From Tritrichomonas musculus (taxonomy: Eukaryota; Parabasalia; Tritrichomonadida; Tritrichomonadidae): a stretch of 64,000 nt of DNA. The position numbers and the translations under genes are program-made. The stretch spans positions 2,294,001 through 2,358,000 of the forward strand of contig JAPFFF010000022.1 of NCBI GenBank assembly GCA_039105265.1. The letters run 5' to 3'. Shown piece after piece: positions 56,236-64,000 of the stretch (the stretch's first letter is position 1; each line of letters starts with the position of its first letter). The notes under the pieces were generated by a model. That model saw only the letters and a list, made by a program, of their open reading frames with translations. It made no database searches and was not told the origin of the DNA.

Positions 56236-57741
56236 ATGTTCACAATAGAGCAAGCAGGTAGCATCAAGAAAGTGAATACTATAGACGAACTTATCATTGA
56301 TTATATAAGAAAGTATTCATGTCAAGGTGGTTTGCAAGGAGTGAATACTGAAGAAATCAAAAAAATGCTGGAGCCGTATGCACTTTTGACAGACTTATTT
56401 GAATTTCTTAAGACTGAAGAATTTAATAAAGAAATAATGAAATATGTATCAAATGAGGAACTTGAGAATGAATATCGTAAGAAAAATGATCTTACTTATG
56501 AAAATACAACACTCTTAACTACGACTGCAGCAGATGAAAGATATAACAGAAAAGATGATATTCCTACTGTAGTAAATTCACAGCAGTATGATGAAAGTTC
56601 TACCACTAATGATGTTGCTGTACCTACTGTAAAACTGGTAGAAGAACTAACAAAAGATAATTTGTTTAAGTATGATGCAGAAAAGAATGAAATTGTGATG
56701 ACAAACACAGATAATAATAAATATGTGTCTTTAGAATCACATTATGGTAGACCTGCTTTGAAGATTATAAATTATGATTCTTCTTATAATGAAGCTAGTT
56801 TTGGAGCTACACCCTGTGGTTTTTTAATAAGTGATATAAATGATAATATTATTCTTCATTACGATAAAGATGACAAACAAACTTTATTAGCAAATCCCTG
56901 TAATCTTGAGGATCAGAAACCTTTTCTTACAGAAGTCACTGTAAATGACCTATATAACAGGAAAGATTGTACTCTAGCTATAAAGGCTGTGTTTGAAGAC
57001 GGGAGTTCTACCTCATTCACTATTACACATAATGTAAGCACAAATGACAAAGAAGTATATGTAAAAATAGAAGATACATCTGACTATGTAGCAAATTATG
57101 TTGCTTATGAGAGTGATAAAGTTGGCTATATCAAGTGTAATGTAGATAATGAAACTACAATCTTGTTTGTAAAAGCTGTAACAGAAAATGTTTTTACTTA
57201 TGGAGATTATACTTATGATGTTAGTAATGGTAGAATCACTACTCTAGAAACAGTAGCGAAGTTAACAAAGTTTGTTCCAAGTATAGTATACAATGATAAG
57301 GTTACTAAGTTTTGTAAAATTCAGCTTAACGCTAATTGTCCTTCAAGTATCTCTGTTGCTACTGATTTCAATGGTAGAGATATAACTTCTTTGTATACAT
57401 TCGGAAATTGTTCTAAAACTGTAATTCATATAGATTTCACTAACTTTGATATTTCTAATGTTACAATTTGCTCAGATTTTGCTAATAAATGTAATAACCT
57501 AGAGACTATAAAATTTGATAAGAGATATAGTAATAATTTATGTAAGTATTTCGATTGGATGTTTATAGAATGCCGTAAACTAAAGGAAGTTGATTTATCT
57601 ATGTTCTATTCGAGGAATGTGGTAAATATTGGAAGTATATTTATGGCTTGTATAGTTTTAGAAGTTATAGATATTTCAAACTTAATCATAACAGCCATGT
57701 CTCAGTCTTGTAAAGTATGTTTTCGGATTGCCGTAACCTAA
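56236..57741 (+). CDS. Fibre region of element C, first reading frame, with BspA/DUF285-like repeats
   Basis: 501 residues. Starts MFTIEQAGSIKKVNTIDELI, the anchor shared with the B fibre. Residues about 110-235 form a module beginning SSTTNDVAVPTVKLVEEL that recurs in the next frame. From about 355 the sequence turns into repeats of the form FTNFDISNV...DFANKCNNLETIKF and MFIECRKLKEVDLSMFYSRN, which is the BspA-like/DUF285 leucine-rich pattern known from bacterial adhesins and trichomonad surface proteins. Together with 57717-59066 it covers the fibre region. Confidence 0.6.
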   Translation: MFTIEQAGSIKKVNTIDELIIDYIRKYSCQGGLQGVNTEEIKKMLEPYALLTDLFEFLKTEEFNKEIMKYVSNEELENEYRKKNDLTYENTTLLTTTAADERYNRKDDIPTVVNSQQYDESSTTNDVAVPTVKLVEELTKDNLFKYDAEKNEIVMTNTDNNKYVSLESHYGRPALKIINYDSSYNEASFGATPCGFLISDINDNIILHYDKDDKQTLLANPCNLEDQKPFLTEVTVNDLYNRKDCTLAIKAVFEDGSSTSFTITHNVSTNDKEVYVKIEDTSDYVANYVAYESDKVGYIKCNVDNETTILFVKAVTENVFTYGDYTYDVSNGRITTLETVAKLTKFVPSIVYNDKVTKFCKIQLNANCPSSISVATDFNGRDITSLYTFGNCSKTVIHIDFTNFDISNVTICSDFANKCNNLETIKFDKRYSNNLCKYFDWMFIECRKLKEVDLSMFYSRNVVNIGSIFMACIVLEVIDISNLIITAMSQSCKVCFRIAVT

Positions 57742-59066
57742 AAATATTGTATATACATGAAAGTATGCAGGATCTTATTTCTTACGTTTTTGAATACAAA
57801 GGTAACGTAAAATTAGTGAAATCAACTTATAAAGGTAGAGAATGTTATATTGCAGAAAATCATCTTGAAGAAGTACGTAATAATGATTGTGCTCTGAAAA
57901 CTGATATTCCTACTGTAGTAAATTCACAACAATATGATGAAAGTTCTACCACAAATGATGTTGCTGTGCCTACTGTAAAATTAGTAGAGAATATAATAAA
58001 GTCCAATATCAAAGAAGATTTGTTTGCGTATGATGAAGTAAATAATTCTATAGTAATGGCGAACACCGATAATAGTAAACATGTGTCTTTAGAATCAAAT
58101 TATGGAGATCCTGCTTTGAAGATTATAAATTATGGTTCTTCTTATAATGAAGTTAATTTTGGTCTCACACATAGCACTTTTATAATTTCTGATGATTCTA
58201 ATAAAGATTTCTTTAGATATGATAAATATGATAAGAAAACTTATCTTCAAAATCCATGTAATATTAATTTCGAACCTCTACTTACAGAAGCTGCTGCAAA
58301 TGAAAAATATGTAAAAACTACTGGGAATTCTACTATAGAAGGTACAATAAATATACACCCACAGTATAATACTGTTATTAATGCTTGTTATGAAAATAAT
58401 AAGGGTAAATATATAATTTTTGGTGAAACTGAGGAGAAAAAAGCAGAATTCACATACTATTATGATACAGAAGGAAGTTATGGTCATTTTAATATAAATG
58501 TTGATAATGGACAACTTTTAAATGTTACTAGAAAAAGTTTTCAAGAAACACATACTAGACTATATAGTAATTTAAATATTAGTGGTAATTTATCTGTATC
58601 AGGAACAATAACAGGAACAATAGCAAACAGCAATACTATTACTCACTACGCTCCTATAGAAACTTCTGTAAATTCTATTTCTGACTTCATAGTTGGTGCT
58701 CCTGTGTATCTTACTGGAAATGTGTACAAGAGAAAGAATGATACTTGGGAGGAATCTACTGCAGAGGACACCACAGATTGTATTTGCTCAGTGAAAACAC
58801 AAGGAACATGGAAAGAGTATATAGGAATTTGCACAAAAATAGATACCAAGAATAATTCAGTAACATTCGCTTCCCATGGTGATTACCTTGTGCGTGTCAC
58901 AGATTCATCATGTTATTGTACAGGTGACGAAGTTTTTATAGATGATGACAATAAACTAAAGATTCTTGCTGGTGCTACTGCAGTAACAGCAAAAATAAGA
59001 AGGATGACAGTAGGAATTATTACTAGTATCATAAACACAAATATGCTTGCAGTTTTTAAGGCATAA
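57717..59066 (+). CDS. Fibre region of element C, second reading frame, with conserved C-terminal domain
   Basis: 449 residues. Opens with a MFSDCRNLKILYIHESMQD segment of DUF285 type, then a second copy of the SSTTNDVAVPTVKLVENI module (about 75-195), a beta-rich shaft, and the 140-residue C-terminal domain ITHYAPIETSVNSISDFIVG through CICSVKTQGTWKEYIGI to MLAVFKA, shared with the fibres of B and F. Overlaps the next gene tail to tail by 11 bp. Confidence 0.6.
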   Translation: MFSDCRNLKILYIHESMQDLISYVFEYKGNVKLVKSTYKGRECYIAENHLEEVRNNDCALKTDIPTVVNSQQYDESSTTNDVAVPTVKLVENIIKSNIKEDLFAYDEVNNSIVMANTDNSKHVSLESNYGDPALKIINYGSSYNEVNFGLTHSTFIISDDSNKDFFRYDKYDKKTYLQNPCNINFEPLLTEAAANEKYVKTTGNSTIEGTINIHPQYNTVINACYENNKGKYIIFGETEEKKAEFTYYYDTEGSYGHFNINVDNGQLLNVTRKSFQETHTRLYSNLNISGNLSVSGTITGTIANSNTITHYAPIETSVNSISDFIVGAPVYLTGNVYKRKNDTWEESTAEDTTDCICSVKTQGTWKEYIGICTKIDTKNNSVTFASHGDYLVRVTDSSCYCTGDEVFIDDDNKLKILAGATAVTAKIRRMTVGIITSIINTNMLAVFKA

Positions 59067-59358
59067 TTTTGTTAATTAGTTTGTCAGTCATATAAATTGA
59101 AAGATTGATGTTATATTTTTCTTTGAGTTCTCGTCTGACATATGAGATTTGTTTGTGCTTTGGTAGCTTTGTTATTTCATTTTTGTTATCTTCATTTTGT
59201 ATATACTCCATAACTTGTTTTCTTTGTTCATCATTCATATTTTTGCTTTTGTTGAATGGAGCTGTTCTCTGTTTAGTTATTTTTGGTTTGTCTAATAAGC
59301 GATTTAATAACTGCTTGATTTCTAATAACTCTTTTATTATTTCTTGTTCGTTTGACAT
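59056..59358 (-). CDS. Small conserved Polinton protein (element C copy)
   Basis: 100 residues: a helical N-terminus with leucine heptads (IIKELLEIKQLLNRLL), a basic linker, then NKSKNMNDEQRKQVMEY and YNINLSIYMTDKLI, as in the 144-aa protein of element B at the same relative place between fibre and PolB. Lacks the long hairpin-containing linker. The leucine heptads suggest an oligomer; function unknown. Confidence 0.6.
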   Translation of the reverse strand: MSNEQEIIKELLEIKQLLNRLLDKPKITKQRTAPFNKSKNMNDEQRKQVMEYIQNEDNKNEITKLPKHKQISYVRRELKEKYNINLSIYMTDKLINKIMP

Positions 59359-59410
59359 TACTGTTTAAAATAAAAATAAAAAACAAAAAACAAAAATAAG
59401 AATGAATTTT

Positions 59411-62400
59411 TTAATAAGAATAATCTTTTGCAGTGAGTCCAGTAATGAAAGGTAAACAAGCTTGATTCTCTAGTACAATCATTTTTGTGTGTGAACCAGT
59501 TAAAGCATTTTTGTTAACAGTAACCTTTGACATAATATTGTTCTTCATTTGTAAGTTAATGTTCTTACCAACTTTAATAGTTTTTTCCATCAAAACTTCT
59601 TTATAATCATTACGTACAATATTGTTCTTCTTCAATGATACTCCTTTTAATTTCATAGCTTTTACTGTTTCATCATTATTCCATATTGTGTAGCATTTTG
59701 GTGCAAGTGCTATCATATGGTCTCCTACTTTCTCTATTGCACACCCCAAAAGTTTCTTTTCATCAGCAATATCATGAAGTTGTGGATTGGGAAAGAACTT
59801 ATAAACATGCTTGTACCAAAATGATTCATCTTTGATAATATTGTTGAACAACTGTGATGGGGTTTCATCTTTGTTACCTGAAATGGCAAAGTAAGCAGAA
59901 TCGGTGTCTCCTTCTATAAAATGAAGTCTATTCATATCCAAGCACCTATTCATAAAATCATAGTAGAAGGTACAGTACCAGAATTTAGCATTATCTAATG
60001 TCCAAAATGATTCTTGTAAGCAGGTAGTGCAATGATAAGTTTTTGGTTGTTGTTGAATAATAAAGAGATCATCATTTAATTGAGCACCATTCACGTACGT
60101 TTGAGAAATAATATACTGATAAGCTTTGTTAGTATCACATATTTTTACTTTACAAAACTTCTCAGTGTTCATTCCATCGTAACCATACGAACCATTCATA
60201 CTAATCTTGTAAAACTTTTCATTACCATTTGACTTCCCAGCAATAATATCTTGTCGTTTCTTCATGAATGTAGTAACAAATTCACGAAATCCTGTATGAG
60301 CTTCATAAATTGAGACACTCTTTACATCCTCTAGCACTAAGCCATGATCAAGTAAGAACCATAAATAGTAATTGCTAAATGTCATATATTCTCCATAAGT
60401 GTCAAGTAACATAGTAAGTTTGCGTTCTTCTTTGTCTAATGAGGCTAGTTTATGCTCTTGAAGATAAGAGTACATATAAGTTCCTATTACTGATTCCTCA
60501 TTTTTGATGTTGATGTTTCTGAAGACTGGAGGAAAATTAATGAAGTAATTGATCTTGCTTGCTGGACATACTAACTTTACTTTTGCTATGAATAAGTATT
60601 TTGGATTTGGTTGGAATCTTGTTTTGCTAGTTATAATGTCTATTGCCTTTTGTTTTGATTGGTTGTCTTTAACATCTATTCTGCGTACGAAACTACCTGG
60701 CATGTACATAATTCCACCATGATATTTATTGAAATCATGTTTTGTAGAAGAAAACGATGAAGGGTACAAACTATTAAAATCAACTCCAACAACATGTGTC
60801 ATTATATTTGGAGTGTCGTACGAAAGAACTTTATTATTGATTGCATCGTACCTAAACTTATTAATATGTGTTTCACCTTTAATATTATATCTGTGCTGTA
60901 CGTTTGATAGTCCTCCTGTTATGTTATTTCGTAAACTATAATATTCTTGTTCATCGTTAATGAGAGTAGGTAAATGATTTAGTTTACAAAACTTCTTCAA
61001 CTGAATTCTTAATGAGGTTATTTTTGGGTCATCACGTTTACGGAGCTTATTACATTCTACACAAGCGAGTTTGCAATTGCTCAATTCATGTCCAATATCG
61101 TTATCAATTCTATCAAGTGTTGGTTTGTTTACGTTTGTAAAATGTTCCTTACATAAATGGCAACAACCATTATTGTACATTTTCATAAATTCATCAAAAT
61201 CAGAAACTGATATACATTTGTCAAGATTTCGCATGTTATTACTATGGGTTTGATTATATTTTTGATCTTGCTTGTAATAACAGTCACATTTATATTTCCA
61301 CCATTTGATTGTTGGTTTGAAGGAATTTTCTTTGTTAATTATGTCGTATTCAGTGGTCGGATCAAAATCTTTATAAGCAAGAGCGTACTTGATACATGCT
61401 GAACACTTTGATAATGATAAGTTTGATATCATGTCTACATTATATTCAGCGTTCATAGCAATAAGATTGTCAATTGGCTTAATCATCATTTCTACATCAT
61501 TATCATTATAAGCTAGTAAGTAATCCCATCTATTTTTGTAGTTCTTGCAATCATTTACATATTCTGCATAATCTTCCTTAGATAATGGGTTTCGTTGGTT
61601 CAAATAACTATAGAAGTCATCATAAGCAAATGGTTCTGTTACAGATAAAACTTCATTGTAATTATCACTATTGATAGCCTCATACGGAAAGACTCCTTTG
61701 TTACTATTGGTTTCACCTCCAAAGTCAACACCAAATTGCTTTAATGTTCCACCGGCAACAAAAGCTTGAGCATCTATAAAACGAAGTTTGGTTGGATATT
61801 TAGTTGAAGTAAGTACGAATTGTTTTAGTGATGATAATGTTCCAATGATGCTATTTGATTCAATTTTCCAATGAGAGGCATTAAGATATTGTTTGAATAG
61901 ATTACTATCAAATCTTGAAGAATTGAAACCAAATACCGTTATGGTAGTTATACTGTTGTCTATCTTTTCAGGTACACATGAGTATTGTTGTTTGTCTTTG
62001 TATACAATTAATGATTGTTCAAAAAGCCAATCAAGCCATAATGGAATGAAATCTTTGTTATCCTGTAAACTAAAATGCTTTGTTGTTAAGCCAGAAGCGG
62101 ACTTTACGCATGAGGAAACTGATAACGGTAAGAGCCGTGAATTGATAATAGTTGATTTACTGGCTTCTGTATTTACAACTTGATCCATTGTTTCAAAGTC
62201 ATATGTTATGTAATAGATATTCGGTTTCCATGGTAATCCGTGTGCAAGACAATACTCATAGACTGGATTGTTTAAAATATGTGGACAATATGGTAAAGCT
62301 TCCTTGGCTGGTACAAATTGTTTCTTATACTTACCATCACAATGTTTGACATGATCATCGAAACGTTTGATATTACTATGCCCGTAATGAACATAAGAAT

Positions 62401-63724
62401 TGCATTTTGGACAAACATGAATTGCAGTAAGTTTTTCAGCATCTTTGATAAACATAATATGAACAGTAAGGTCTTTGGTAAATAATAAGGCTGAATAAGT
62501 TGTGTAATCTTTGTTGAAATACCATTGTTCCTGTAAGTCATATTGTTTGTCATTGTTGTATTCATATATGTTTATATTGATTTTATGTTTTTCGGCTAAT
62601 TCTTTCATCTCCTCCATTGTTACTCCTTGAAAATTGTCCAATATTGTTTGTGCATGCTTTGGTATTTTTGTTGTATAAGTTATTCCATATTCCTCAAGTA
62701 GCAGTTTCTTGGCACGTTTAGTACGATGTTTGATGTCGTATTTGGTTGTATTAGTCAATTCAGGAAACAAACAACAAGCAAGAAATCGATACCAACATAA
62801 ATTATCATCTTCATCATCAACAATTATATAATTATTACTCTTCTTGAATATTTCTGGAAGATCTTTGATACGACCTGTAACCTTACGCATTCTCGATATC
62901 GTAAAGGATATTGAGTGTACAATTGTTAGTTTATTGTTTGATGAAGTTGTTTCATAGCTGTTTAGCACAGTTTCTATATACATTTTGCATTCATCAAGGT
63001 TGCGTTCATCTTTTACTATAATTGGTATGGCAGATTTGTAGTTTTGCCATCTGATCTCTCTAGCCTCATAATCATATTTTTCTTCATAAGTTTCAAAGTC
63101 AAAGGTACTTGTTTCAAAGACTCCTGAAAGTTGAAAGTGTATTTTAAATGGTTTTAGTTCACTTTGGTAAACATGAAGCAAGGCATCATATATGTTTGCT
63201 AGAGATGATATTTCATTGAAATAATATGTAACAATAGGTTTACCATGATCATTACGTTCTTTAACCAAAGCTTCTGGGTAGTCATATGCTTGCAAAGCTG
63301 CTACTGCTCTATCGAAATCATTTGGAAAATTAACTATTAGAAAATCATTATGCTTACTAGTGAATTGTTGACCATTTTTCTTAAGGTACTCGTACAGTTC
63401 TTCGTTTTCTGGTTCATTTACTTCAGGTGTATTAATTATTGTTGTTATTCGTTGTTGGTTTTGTTTGATAACTTCATCAATGTAATTATTAATGGTAATT
63501 TCATCAATAACATCTGTAGGAGCTAATTCATCAGGCTTAATATCACCAAGAAGAATATTGTAAGCATTATTGTCGTTGAAATATTTACATAGCCTTGTAA
63601 TATTTATATTGTTGTCTTGGTCAATAATAATATTAGCATTTAATTTAGTGTTCAGAATCGCAATGAATTTGGTTATTGTTTCTGTATCCAAATTGAATAA
63701 TGTTTCTGGTATTAAATTTGTCAT
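59411..63724 (-). CDS. polB: Multidomain protein-primed DNA polymerase B (element C)
   Basis: 1437 residues. Domains as in the other two enzymes: OTU-like stretch from DDEDDNLCWYRFLACC (about 302), zinc finger CPKC...HVKHC (about 436-460), exonuclease DFET (about 503), FNSSRFD and YNDND, HNH-like insert CHLCKEHF...LDRIDNDIGHELSN...CVECN (about 858-895), motif A DFNSLYPSSF (about 980), motif B KISMNGSYGYDG (about 1175), motif C GDTDS (about 1273). It lacks the N-terminal duplication of A/D and both hairpin-encoded inserts, so it serves as the plain reference for the family here. Its start lies about 50 bp from the right terminal repeat. Confidence 0.9.
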   Translation of the reverse strand: MTNLIPETLFNLDTETITKFIAILNTKLNANIIIDQDNNINITRLCKYFNDNNAYNILLGDIKPDELAPTDVIDEITINNYIDEVIKQNQQRITTIINTPEVNEPENEELYEYLKKNGQQFTSKHNDFLIVNFPNDFDRAVAALQAYDYPEALVKERNDHGKPIVTYYFNEISSLANIYDALLHVYQSELKPFKIHFQLSGVFETSTFDFETYEEKYDYEAREIRWQNYKSAIPIIVKDERNLDECKMYIETVLNSYETTSSNNKLTIVHSISFTISRMRKVTGRIKDLPEIFKKSNNYIIVDDEDDNLCWYRFLACCLFPELTNTTKYDIKHRTKRAKKLLLEEYGITYTTKIPKHAQTILDNFQGVTMEEMKELAEKHKININIYEYNNDKQYDLQEQWYFNKDYTTYSALLFTKDLTVHIMFIKDAEKLTAIHVCPKCNSYVHYGHSNIKRFDDHVKHCDGKYKKQFVPAKEALPYCPHILNNPVYEYCLAHGLPWKPNIYYITYDFETMDQVVNTEASKSTIINSRLLPLSVSSCVKSASGLTTKHFSLQDNKDFIPLWLDWLFEQSLIVYKDKQQYSCVPEKIDNSITTITVFGFNSSRFDSNLFKQYLNASHWKIESNSIIGTLSSLKQFVLTSTKYPTKLRFIDAQAFVAGGTLKQFGVDFGGETNSNKGVFPYEAINSDNYNEVLSVTEPFAYDDFYSYLNQRNPLSKEDYAEYVNDCKNYKNRWDYLLAYNDNDVEMMIKPIDNLIAMNAEYNVDMISNLSLSKCSACIKYALAYKDFDPTTEYDIINKENSFKPTIKWWKYKCDCYYKQDQKYNQTHSNNMRNLDKCISVSDFDEFMKMYNNGCCHLCKEHFTNVNKPTLDRIDNDIGHELSNCKLACVECNKLRKRDDPKITSLRIQLKKFCKLNHLPTLINDEQEYYSLRNNITGGLSNVQHRYNIKGETHINKFRYDAINNKVLSYDTPNIMTHVVGVDFNSLYPSSFSSTKHDFNKYHGGIMYMPGSFVRRIDVKDNQSKQKAIDIITSKTRFQPNPKYLFIAKVKLVCPASKINYFINFPPVFRNINIKNEESVIGTYMYSYLQEHKLASLDKEERKLTMLLDTYGEYMTFSNYYLWFLLDHGLVLEDVKSVSIYEAHTGFREFVTTFMKKRQDIIAGKSNGNEKFYKISMNGSYGYDGMNTEKFCKVKICDTNKAYQYIISQTYVNGAQLNDDLFIIQQQPKTYHCTTCLQESFWTLDNAKFWYCTFYYDFMNRCLDMNRLHFIEGDTDSAYFAISGNKDETPSQLFNNIIKDESFWYKHVYKFFPNPQLHDIADEKKLLGCAIEKVGDHMIALAPKCYTIWNNDETVKAMKLKGVSLKKNNIVRNDYKEVLMEKTIKVGKNINLQMKNNIMSKVTVNKNALTGSHTKMIVLENQACLPFITGLTAKDYSY

Positions 63725-63777
63725 TTGGCGTTTGGTTCGTTTTGTATAAGAATAAAATTAAAATATTTAAAATATTT

Positions 63778-64000
63778 AAAATACAAAAATAATAATCGCT
63801 TTTTTAATTAAATTTCCTGAATCTTATCAGTGTTTGGATTGAATTCATTCATGCATTTCTTTCCTTCATCAGTGTATTTAAAGAATTCGTATACCTCATC
63901 GTAAAACTTCTTTGGAAAGTGATATGGCATACCATAATCATCGTAATCACCTGTAAGCTCATCAATATAGTAATCAAATATTTCTCCATACTCACGAAAA
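63778..64000. repeat. Right terminal inverted repeat of element C (partial)
   Basis: Inverted match to 44583-44805 with about seven differences in some 220 bases. It continues beyond the window, where about 480 further bases are expected. Confidence 0.85.
63808..64000 (-). CDS. Terminal-repeat-encoded acidic protein (right copy, cut by window edge)
   Basis: The last 64 codons of the second copy of the 132-aa gene, in frame to the edge. Differences from the left copy include YEFFKYTDEGK for WEFFQYTDEGN, while the stop codon position is the same. Confidence 0.6.
   Translation of the reverse strand, partial: FREYGEIFDYYIDELTGDYDDYGMPYHFPKKFYDEVYEFFKYTDEGKKCMNEFNPNTDKIQEI

Larger units (their letters stand above)
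44105..64000. mobile_element. Polinton/Maverick element C, right end outside window
   Basis: Starts AGTAGTAATGGTCTGTGCGG at 44105. The 6 bases before, gatgtt (44099-44104), are the predicted target duplication. Its left terminal repeat (44105-44805) reappears inverted from 63778 to the window edge, with about 97% identity by eye over about 220 bases, so it inserted fairly recently or its repeats are being homogenised. Expected length is about 20.4 kb with the right end near 64478. It carries ATPase, HNH nuclease, capsid, integrase, penton candidate, large protein, fibre and PolB genes. It looks nearly whole, with about two breaks. Confidence 0.85.

Overview
The window looks like AT-rich, apparently intron-free, standard-code protist DNA that has been heavily colonised by Polinton/Maverick elements (virus-like DNA elements with protein-primed DNA polymerase B, retroviral-type integrase, packaging ATPase and double-jelly-roll capsid protein). 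The one convincing host-type gene is a family-2 glycosyltransferase (30601-31650). Its sequence style, together with the abundance of large Mavericks, fits a parabasalid such as Trichomonas or Tritrichomonas. That assignment is an inference, not proven here.

The layout reads as nested elements. (1) A GC-richer block, 1-12246, carries a giant fibre protein, a conserved small protein, capsid, small virion-type proteins, packaging ATPase, integrase and a candidate penton. It may be continuous with a polymerase block, 15147-21614 (KilA-N protein and PolB), ending in a terminus at 21614; together these are called element A/D. (2) A short element E (12247-15146) with a 6-bp target duplication (attgaa on both sides) sits between the two halves and carries only a fibre gene. 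(3) A/D appears to lie inside an older element F (21615-30259), which keeps a 241-aa gene, two small genes, a fibre gene and a helicase. The helicase is interrupted by an insert containing a foldback MITE, and a TA-flanked mariner-like element lies in F's right arm. (4) Host-like DNA with the glycosyltransferase follows (30260-32934). (5) Element B starts at 32935 (PolB, PD-(D/E)XK nuclease, small protein, fibre, start of a large virion-type protein). (6) Element C starts at 44105 inside that last gene of B and runs past the right edge. C has about 700-bp terminal inverted repeats that each contain a gene, plus ATPase, HNH nuclease, capsid, integrase, penton candidate, large virion-type protein, fibre and PolB. 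C looks nearly whole, with about two breaks; B is interrupted only by C as far as seen; F is fragmentary.

Five termini begin 5'-AGTAGT, a shared signature that also defines the nesting. Within each element replication (PolB), integration (integrase) and virion assembly (capsid, penton candidate, ATPase, amphipathic proteins, fibres) are encoded. The most unusual features are: a multidomain PolB with an OTU-protease-like N-terminal region, a zinc finger and an HNH-nuclease-like insert before polymerase motif A; small GC-rich hairpin sequences sitting in frame inside element genes, with a compensatory base-pair change between two copies; a conserved uncharacterised small protein in three element lineages; and modular fibre proteins, including one with BspA/DUF285-like repeats.
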